From positions 1 to 20,892 of the forward strand of contig JALHHH010000048.1 of the NCBI GenBank assembly GCA_022837485.1: 20,892 nt of DNA, written 5' to 3'. A program made the position numbers and the translations under genes. Positions 15,125 to 20,892 of the stretch are shown one piece after another. Position 1 is the stretch's first letter. Every line of letters starts with the position of its first letter. The notes under the pieces were generated by a model, which made no database searches, was not told where the DNA came from, and worked only from the letters and a program-made list of their open reading frames with translations. The DNA comes from Bacteroidales bacterium. Its GTDB lineage: Bacteria > Bacteroidota > Bacteroidia > Bacteroidales > Lentimicrobiaceae.

Positions 15125-17011
15125 TTGAATTATCTTCTCGCAGAACAACTAAGTAAATCATACGGAGAAAAAGAACTTTTCTCCGACATAACCTTTGGCA
15201 TTGATCAGGGCGCAAAGGTGGCTCTGATTGCCCGCAACGGCGCCGGAAAGAGCAGTCTGCTGAACATCATTTGCGGACGCGATCTTCCCGACAGCGGTTC
15301 GGTTACATTCCGCAGAGATATTCGCTGGTCGTATCTGCCGCAGAATCCGGAGATGCCGGAAGACCAGACCGTTTTTGATATCCTTTTCCATTCGGACAAC
15401 GACTTTATGCGGGCAATCCGCGATTACGAATACAGTCTGTTACGCATCAACCGGAATGATTCACCGGAAGCCCGTCGACAGCTGGAAGAGGCAACCGGAA
15501 GGATGGAGCTGATCGGAGGCTGGGATTACGATGTTCGTATCCGTGAAATCCTTGGCAGATTTAAAATTACACGCCTTGACCAAAAGGTAAGCGAGCTGTC
15601 GGGAGGTCAGCGCAAGAAAGTATCGCTGGCAAAAGCCCTGCTCGAAGAAACCGACCTGCTGATACTGGACGAGCCCACCAACCATCTTGACATCGAAATG
15701 ATCGAATGGCTGGAAGAGTACCTTTCGCGCCAGAATCTCAGCCTGCTGATTGTAACGCACGACCGCTACTTCCTCGACAACGTATGCAATGAAATCCTGG
15801 AGCTTGACAACAACCGCATCTATCGTTACAAAGGGAATTACAGTTACTTTATTGAAAAGAAAGCCGAGCGGGAGGCAATTGAACTAACGGAGGCTGAAAA
15901 AGCAAAAAGTCTTTACCGCAAGGAACTCGACTGGATGCGGCGCATGCCTCAGGCCAGAAGCACAAAGGCCAAAGCCCGCATCGACAGCTTCTATGAACTG
16001 GAAGAAAAGGCCCGTAAACGGGTTGAAAAGGACACCGGTCCTCTACAGGTGCGCATGACGCGCATTGGAGGGAAAATCCTGGAGCTGAATAATGTCCACA
16101 AATCATTTGGAGATCTGAAGGTAGTCGACAATTTTTCCTATATCTTCAAAAAGGGCGAAAAAGCCGGAATTATCGGACGTAACGGTGCAGGTAAGACTAC
16201 CCTGCTCAATATGATTATGGGAGAGTTACATCCCGATATGGGCAGAATTGTTACCGGACAGACCATTGTATTCGGATATTATTCACAGGAAGGATATCAG
16301 CCGAAAGAAGACAAGCGCGTAATTGACCTTGCAAAAGACATTGCCGAGGAGATGCCATTGGGAAAGGGCAGAATATCTGCATCTGCCTTCCTGTCGTATT
16401 TTAACTTTCCCCATGCCCTTCAGTACAACTACTTTTCAAGCCTTAGCGGAGGTGAAAAGCGAAGGCTGTTTCTGCTGATGCAATTACTCAAAAATCCAAA
16501 CTTTCTGATTCTTGACGAGCCTACCAACGATCTTGACATTCATACCCTCAATCTGCTGGAAGATTTTCTGATCAATTATGAGGGATGTCTGCTGGTAGTA
16601 TCGCACGACCGTTATTTTATGGACAAGATCGTGGATCATGTTTTTGTGTTTGAAGGAGAGGGGAAGGTAAAGGACTATTACGGCAACTATACCGATTTTT
16701 ATCGAATGAAGCTACTCGAGGAGGCTAAGGCAGCCCGGCAGAAATCCCAGGCTCAGAAGCCGTCGGAGCAGGCAATTTCTTCCGGATTGAAACCTAAGAA
16801 GCCCTCTTACCGTGAAAAAAGCGAATTTGAGTTGCTCGACCGTGAGATTCCGCAGCTGGAGCAGCGCAAGCAGGAATTGCTCGACCGCATGAACAGCGGA
16901 AGTTGTGGCCCGGATGAGCTGGAGACGCTTGCCAGGGATTACGGAGAAACCGAAAAGATACTGGAAGAGAAAACCAACCGCTGGCTTGATCTGAGCATGC
17001 TTTTTGAATAA
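15125..17011 (+). CDS. ABC-F family ATPase (Uup-like)
   Basis: A 628-residue soluble protein with two ABC ATPase domains and no membrane segments. ABC-F proteins act on ribosomes or, for Uup, also in DNA-related roles. Domain 1 has a Walker A ARNGAGKS (residues 36-43), signature LSGGQRKKVSL and Walker B LLILDEPTNHLD. An interdomain linker follows (SLYRKELDWMRRMPQARSTK onward). Domain 2 has GRNGAGKTT, LSGGEKRRLFLL and FLILDEPTNDLD. A C-terminal charged, coiled-coil-prone region (about 540-628) with ELLDREIPQLEQRKQELLDR resembles the Uup C-terminal domain. The first Walker A glycine is alanine in domain 1, which I believe is common in this group. The start is a TTG giving MNYLLAEQLSKSYGEKELF; a GTG at 15071 lies upstream of the -7 element. 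It converges on dnaN. Confidence 0.9.
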   Translation: MNYLLAEQLSKSYGEKELFSDITFGIDQGAKVALIARNGAGKSSLLNIICGRDLPDSGSVTFRRDIRWSYLPQNPEMPEDQTVFDILFHSDNDFMRAIRDYEYSLLRINRNDSPEARRQLEEATGRMELIGGWDYDVRIREILGRFKITRLDQKVSELSGGQRKKVSLAKALLEETDLLILDEPTNHLDIEMIEWLEEYLSRQNLSLLIVTHDRYFLDNVCNEILELDNNRIYRYKGNYSYFIEKKAEREAIELTEAEKAKSLYRKELDWMRRMPQARSTKAKARIDSFYELEEKARKRVEKDTGPLQVRMTRIGGKILELNNVHKSFGDLKVVDNFSYIFKKGEKAGIIGRNGAGKTTLLNMIMGELHPDMGRIVTGQTIVFGYYSQEGYQPKEDKRVIDLAKDIAEEMPLGKGRISASAFLSYFNFPHALQYNYFSSLSGGEKRRLFLLMQLLKNPNFLILDEPTNDLDIHTLNLLEDFLINYEGCLLVVSHDRYFMDKIVDHVFVFEGEGKVKDYYGNYTDFYRMKLLEEAKAARQKSQAQKPSEQAISSGLKPKKPSYREKSEFELLDREIPQLEQRKQELLDRMNSGSCGPDELETLARDYGETEKILEEKTNRWLDLSMLFE

Positions 17012-17028
17012 TTGCACATGCGGTAAAC

Positions 17029-17063
17029 AAAGAGAGGCGGAATCACTGATTCCGCCTCTCTTT
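17029..17063. terminator. Bidirectional terminator between ABC-F gene and dnaN
   Basis: The arms at 17029-17045 and 17047-17063 are perfect inverted copies (17 bases; core AGAGAGGCGGAAT with ATTCCGCCTCTCT). The real loop is probably CACTG. It lies 17 bases after the ABC-F stop and 21 bases after the dnaN stop, so it can serve both. The plus side ends in TTTGTTG, and the minus side also ends in TTTG. Confidence 0.85.
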
Positions 17064-17084
17064 GTTGTAATACCGCAAAAAACC

Positions 17085-18206
17085 TTATGAATTCAGCATC
17101 ACCGGCATCACCAGCATCAGAATATCTTCGGCTGCGTTATCGTTTTCAACCGGGCGCAGGATTCCGGCGCGGTTGGGTGCCGAAAGCTCGAGGCGGATAT
17201 TCTCGGTACCGAGGTTGGTAAGCATTTCCACGAGGAAGCGGGAGTTAAAGCCTATTTCCATATCTTCCCCGCTGTAGTTGCAACTTAGCCGCTGCCGTGA
17301 TTCGTGTGCAAAATCGATGTCTTCGGCATCGATGTATAGCTCCTGTCCGTTAATGGTTAAGCGGATCTGGTTGGTCGACTTGTTCGCGAAAAAAGAGGCG
17401 CGGCGAAGCGTCGTAATGAGCGAAAGCCTGTCAACGATCAGAGTGTTGGGATTCTCGGTCGGGATTACCGCTTCGTAATTGGGATATTTACCTTCAATCA
17501 GGCGGCAAACGAGGTCAATGTTTTTAAAAGTAAACCGTGCGTTGGTTTCGTTGTATTCGATGTTAACCGGAGTGGTATCGGAGGGAAGTATGGCTTTAAG
17601 CTGGTTGAGTGGCTTTTTGGGCATTATGAAGGTAGAACTGTTTTCAGCATTTGCGTCGGCGCGTTTGTAGCGTACCAGCTTATGGGCATCGGTAGCAACA
17701 AATATCACCGAATCGGTTGACAGATCACAGAAAACTCCCGACATCGCAGGACGGAGGTCGTCGTTGCCGGTGGCGAATATGGTTTTATTGATGGCTGAAG
17801 CGAGCAGATCGGCCGGAAGGTTGATGGTGGAGATACTTCCCATCTGCGGTGCTGTCGGGAACTCTTCGGCATTATGCCCGGCAATGCGGAACTTGGCTTC
17901 ATCGGCAGCAATTTCTATCCCGAAATTCTTGTCAACCGTAAACGTCATGGGCGTTTCACCATAGGTCTTCAGCAGCTCAAGAAGAATCTTCGCCGGAATG
18001 GCGATTTTCCCCTCCTCGTCGGCCATATTGGTAGCCAGGGTAACCGACATGGTGGTTTCCAGGTCGGAAGCCGTAATTTTCAGCGAACTGCCCTCCAGTT
18101 CAAAAAGGAAATCATCGAGGATTGGAAGGGTATTGCTTGAATTCAGCACCCCGCTGATTGACTGCAGGCTTTTCAGAAGGCTCTGGCTTGATACTATAAA
18201 TCTCAT
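17085..18206 (-). CDS. dnaN: DNA polymerase III sliding clamp (beta subunit)
   Basis: A 373-residue protein that forms the ring-shaped dimer tethering replicative polymerase to DNA. Typical stretches of the three repeated clamp domains are visible: MRFIVSSQSLLKSLQSISGV with TLPILDDFLFEL, SDLETTMSVTL and GKIAIPAKILLELLKTYGE; ISTINLPADLLASAINKTIFA with MSGVFCDLSTDSVIFVATDA and AHKLVRYK; and VDRLSLITTLRRASFFANKS with EDILMLVMPVML at the C-terminus. Length and ending are normal. It is third on the minus strand after the large unknown protein gene and plsY, 116 bases after plsY, with a possible promoter of its own. No dnaA, recF or gyrB is adjacent, unlike the classic origin cluster. Confidence 0.97.
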   Translation of the reverse strand: MRFIVSSQSLLKSLQSISGVLNSSNTLPILDDFLFELEGSSLKITASDLETTMSVTLATNMADEEGKIAIPAKILLELLKTYGETPMTFTVDKNFGIEIAADEAKFRIAGHNAEEFPTAPQMGSISTINLPADLLASAINKTIFATGNDDLRPAMSGVFCDLSTDSVIFVATDAHKLVRYKRADANAENSSTFIMPKKPLNQLKAILPSDTTPVNIEYNETNARFTFKNIDLVCRLIEGKYPNYEAVIPTENPNTLIVDRLSLITTLRRASFFANKSTNQIRLTINGQELYIDAEDIDFAHESRQRLSCNYSGEDMEIGFNSRFLVEMLTNLGTENIRLELSAPNRAGILRPVENDNAAEDILMLVMPVMLNS

Positions 18207-18250
18207 ATTTAAGCGATTTTCTGTAAAACAGTTCTAAAAAATGTTCACGG

Positions 18251-18258
18251 TAAAATTA
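18251..18258 (-). promoter_or_regulatory. Weak -7-like element for dnaN
   Basis: On the minus strand TAATTTTA lies about 45 bases before the dnaN start, one mismatch from TAnnTTTG, with a TTG 21 bases upstream. The 116-base gap is AT-rich and holds no other candidate I trust. Confidence 0.3.
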
Positions 18259-18322
18259 GGAAATATATTTTCAATCCACCAATTAAACCTTTGGGGCAGA
18301 TAATAAAATTATCAACAATCTG

Positions 18323-18976
18323 TTAACCTTTACTCTTGTTGCTGATGCTGTTTTTACCGAAGTCGAACTTCTTCTCGGTTCCCCTGAGCAGGCGTTTGAT
18401 GTTTTCGCGGTGCGTATAGGGAACAAACAATGCTATTGCCAAAGCCAGGACGATAAGCGGCAGGCGGGTTTCGTTGAAAAGAAAGATAACAACAAAGGGA
18501 AAAATAATTGCGCTGCTCATCGATGAAACGGAAACGATTCGTGTTGCCACCATCATTACCGTGAAAAAAACGAGGATTACCAGGAAAGACTGCGGGTAAA
18601 GGGCGATAACCACACCCACCAGGGATGCCACACCCTTGCCGCCTCTGAAGCCGGCAAACACGGGGTAAACGTGGCCCAAAACAGCCAGAGCACCCAGAAC
18701 GATACGATAGATTACATCCTGATTGGGTGTAAACACTCCATCGCCCAGCCAGCAGGCAAGAGTAACGGCCATCCATGCCTTGAAAACGTCGAATATCAAT
18801 ACCGGAATTCCGGCTTTAAGTCCCAGAACCCGAATGGTATTGGTGGCACCTGCATTCCCGCTTCCCATGGAGCGTATATCCAGATTAAAAAACCATTTTC
18901 CAACCCAAACAGAGGTAGGGATGGATCCGAGCAGGTAGGCAAGCAGGCAGGCCAGAATGAGTTCAGCGTAAATCAT
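18323..18976 (-). CDS. plsY: Acyl-phosphate:glycerol-3-phosphate acyltransferase PlsY
   Basis: A 217-residue inner-membrane enzyme that moves the acyl group from acyl-phosphate to glycerol-3-phosphate, the first committed step of phospholipid synthesis. The three conserved loop motifs are seen: LLGSIPTSVWVGKW with GSGNAGATNTIRVLG; FAGFRGGKGVASLVGV; and the C-terminal THRENIKRLLRGTEKKF. Several hydrophobic membrane segments separate them. It starts three bases after the stop of the large upstream gene, so translation is probably coupled. dnaN follows 116 bases downstream. An overlapping ATG at 18980 is out of frame and not used. The partner PlsX is not in this window. Confidence 0.96.
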   Translation of the reverse strand: MIYAELILACLLAYLLGSIPTSVWVGKWFFNLDIRSMGSGNAGATNTIRVLGLKAGIPVLIFDVFKAWMAVTLACWLGDGVFTPNQDVIYRIVLGALAVLGHVYPVFAGFRGGKGVASLVGVVIALYPQSFLVILVFFTVMMVATRIVSVSSMSSAIIFPFVVIFLFNETRLPLIVLALAIALFVPYTHRENIKRLLRGTEKKFDFGKNSISNKSKG

Positions 18977-18979
18977 ACA

Positions 18980-20892
18980 TCAATTGGAATAATCGGTTTG
19001 CCTCGACTGCATCTTCCTTAGGAAAGCAATCCTGCGGTCGGGGGTAGAAATAATAAACTGATAGGCATCGTCGCCGTTGCTTCCCTTCTGAATCCGTCTG
19101 GCTTCCTTGATGCCGGCAAGGATGTTGTTGAAGTCGTTGTCCGATGATATAGCCTGCATAATCCCGTTCCCGTAGGTGAAGAAATACCATTCTGATGGGC
19201 TGACTTCAATATACAGGTTCAGAATATCGCCGGTACGGCGTTTGCCGATCTCGAGGTAACCATTTACCTTGCGGTTCAGAAGGTCGCGCTGTATGCCGGC
19301 AATACCGATCGAACCCACGCTGACGTAAGACTTGAGTGCGGGATCCCAGATCATATGAACATCTGAAAGCATAAAAGAATGCACCAGCTCAGCGGGTGGA
19401 CGACGAATTTGTCCGCTGAGATTCAATTCATTGGTTATTTCTGTTGCCCGCTGGCTTCCCATTAATCCCGACAGCAGCTCCTGATAGGTTTCACCGTTTA
19501 CATCCAGTGCCTGCAGTTCGCTTTTTTGAATGCTCTCCTTTATCTGCGAAAGCGCCTGATCGGCGAAGAAGAAGTCGAGGGTAACACCCAGGCTGAAGCG
19601 CACCGAATCCACAAGTGTGAAATGGTCAGCCTTACCAAAGGTTTTCATTTGCACCTGACCCAAGCCTGCCCCGGTTTCAAGGGTTCCTTCGGCAGTAAAA
19701 ATGCATTGCCGGGTATCGAGAGTGATGAGATTTCCGTCGCGGCTTCGTTTTTCCATGCGGTTTTCGGAACCCAGCAGATAGGCTTCCCTTTCCGGATCGA
19801 AACGAATGGCTCCCTGCGCTCCGGCAACGATGGTATCGCCCCATGCTCTGGGTTTACGGTACATCGCCGGATACACCGAGCTGAAAAAGTCAGAATAAAC
19901 AAGCGCAGCAAGCACCGGATCGCCAATGGTATCGCGCATTACCGGGGATACGGGAAGACGTATATCGGCAGGATTGAGAGCGGAGCGAAACTTCACCCAG
20001 CTTCCCTTCTCATCCATGCATTCATTACGCAGGTGATAAACGCCGTCGAACGTCAGAAAAGAATGCCGGGCATTCAGCAGAATATCGCCGGCAAAATCAA
20101 ACCATGGATTAAGGGTAAAACCATCCTGGTGACCTGCCCGGGCCCTTCCATGAGTATTCCCGGCCGAATCAACGGTAAGTGCTTTAAAGTACAGCGGTTG
20201 TATGTTTCCTGTTACATCAGTGTAATCGTAATATCCGGAGGCAAAATAATCGTTGCGCGAACGTACTTTAACCGAAGCATCGTAAATTCGGTGATACTTG
20301 TTGCTCCGGCTGGCAATGATTGAAGCCCCCTCCAAAGGTTTCATATCGCCGTCCGATAAGATTGTAACCTTACCGTCGCCGGGGAATACAGCCACATCGG
20401 CAACCCGAATAATTTTAACTTCCTTAGCATTGATAACATTTTCCTTCATGCGGTAGGTTGCTTCCATGGCAACAAACTGCAGGGAATCGCGCACGGGGTC
20501 GGTCGACATAAACTCCGATCCTGTGAAGTCGAAATCAACAAGCTGCCGAAGGTTGGCGGTATCGGCAAGCTCTGCCCTTCGGGCCAAAGAATTGGTGAGG
20601 TAAAGCTCCTCCTCTTCCATCTTCCATTCAATTTTATCCATATAGCACAGGTAGCGGCTGTGCGGAAGGGTAATACGCACGCTGCTTCCCGGAGTTCCAA
20701 AGGAAGCAGACTGTGAGGTAAAGTCAACCTTGCCGGGATAGACCTGTGCCTGCAGCGAGATGGTCGGACGGTCCGGATAATAAATACGGATATCGGTTGT
20801 GTCGGTGGAAAACGATTTCTGTGCAAAAATAAAGGTGGATGAAGCCAGGTCGGCATTGTCGAGACTGCTCTGACCCCTGCCGAGCAATCCGG
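18980..20892 (-). CDS. Large uncharacterised beta-rich protein, 5' partial (C-terminal 636 residues)
   Basis: The frame is open through the right edge, so this is the C-terminal part of a larger protein. A TTG at 20887 is not a start, because coding continues beyond it. I recognise no characterised domain. The sequence is rich in short polar/hydrophobic alternation suggesting beta structure: GKVTILSDGDMKPLEGASII, SNKYHRIYDASVKVRSRNDY, GYYDYTDVTGNIQPLYFKAL. Later come WFDFAGDILLNARHSFLTFDG and a C-terminal part with NLSGQIRRPPAELVHSFMLS and GNGIMQAISSDNDFNNILAG. The repeated YHRIYDASVKV and SFLTFDGVYHL patterns recall strands of OstA/LptA-like jelly-roll proteins, but that is a loose impression. 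From memory, long proteins of this kind occur in other Bacteroidales. An envelope location is inferred. It precedes plsY by three bases, implying one transcript. Confidence 0.7.
   Translation of the reverse strand, partial: GLLGRGQSSLDNADLASSTFIFAQKSFSTDTTDIRIYYPDRPTISLQAQVYPGKVDFTSQSASFGTPGSSVRITLPHSRYLCYMDKIEWKMEEEELYLTNSLARRAELADTANLRQLVDFDFTGSEFMSTDPVRDSLQFVAMEATYRMKENVINAKEVKIIRVADVAVFPGDGKVTILSDGDMKPLEGASIIASRSNKYHRIYDASVKVRSRNDYFASGYYDYTDVTGNIQPLYFKALTVDSAGNTHGRARAGHQDGFTLNPWFDFAGDILLNARHSFLTFDGVYHLRNECMDEKGSWVKFRSALNPADIRLPVSPVMRDTIGDPVLAALVYSDFFSSVYPAMYRKPRAWGDTIVAGAQGAIRFDPEREAYLLGSENRMEKRSRDGNLITLDTRQCIFTAEGTLETGAGLGQVQMKTFGKADHFTLVDSVRFSLGVTLDFFFADQALSQIKESIQKSELQALDVNGETYQELLSGLMGSQRATEITNELNLSGQIRRPPAELVHSFMLSDVHMIWDPALKSYVSVGSIGIAGIQRDLLNRKVNGYLEIGKRRTGDILNLYIEVSPSEWYFFTYGNGIMQAISSDNDFNNILAGIKEARRIQKGSNGDDAYQFIISTPDRRIAFLRKMQSRQTDYSN

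Noticed and set aside
18309..18317. TTATCAACA near dnaN as a DnaA box and replication origin
   Set aside because: One mismatch from the DnaA box and no second box nearby; dnaA and other origin-flanking genes are absent. A lone near-match in AT-rich DNA is expected by chance.
19526..20323. 265-codon open frame on the plus strand within the large minus-strand gene
   Set aside because: The minus frame is open for 636 codons and ends three bases before plsY. The antisense frame has no motif or promoter support.

Overview
The window looks like chromosomal DNA of a Bacteroidota member, probably a Bacteroidales-like lineage. Several genes are preceded by the TAnnTTTG -7 element typical of this phylum. 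Start codons generally lack a clear Shine-Dalgarno sequence. The gene content fits too: a DUF4476 protein, a Bacteroidetes-type outer-membrane porin, and ATP-type PEP carboxykinase beside pyruvate phosphate dikinase. It reads as ordinary core genome. I see no tRNA or rRNA genes, CRISPR array, transposase, phage genes or clear sign of recent transfer.

Layout. (1) 1-2724, plus: the two halves of the saccharopine route of lysine breakdown as separate adjacent genes, a lysine-ketoglutarate reductase-like protein (5' end off the window) and saccharopine dehydrogenase. Between them lies an 83-base element with 13-base inverted ends; a strong terminator follows. (2) 2968-4204, plus: a TerB-J-domain co-chaperone overlapped by a cysteine-cluster protein. 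(3) 4201-5960: two RNA methyltransferase-type genes diverge from a short shared promoter region. The minus-strand gene converges on the cysteine-cluster gene so tightly that the stop codons overlap. (4) 5988-7223, minus: an outer-membrane beta-barrel porin. (5) 7410-9215, plus: a monofunctional peptidoglycan glycosyltransferase and a secreted DUF4476 protein. (6) 9427-14072, plus: pyruvate phosphate dikinase and PEP carboxykinase, each with its own promoter and terminator. Together they control the PEP/pyruvate/oxaloacetate node. (7) 14283-17011, plus: a UPF0153-like cysteine-cluster protein, a cold-shock protein with a textbook promoter, and an ABC-F ATPase. (8) 17085-20892, minus: a large uncharacterised beta-rich protein (N-terminus off the window), plsY three bases downstream, then dnaN. 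A perfect inverted repeat separates dnaN from the convergent ABC-F gene.

No gap between genes exceeds 300 bases. I found no convincing novel system. The most worthwhile oddities are a lysine-rich C-terminal tail on the dikinase, the unnamed large protein tied to plsY, the inverted-end element between the lysine genes, and two different CxxxCxxCC/CxxCxxCC cysteine-cluster proteins in one window. Promoter positions helped choose starts: they argue against upstream extensions of the TrmH-type, MtgA and ABC-F reading frames.
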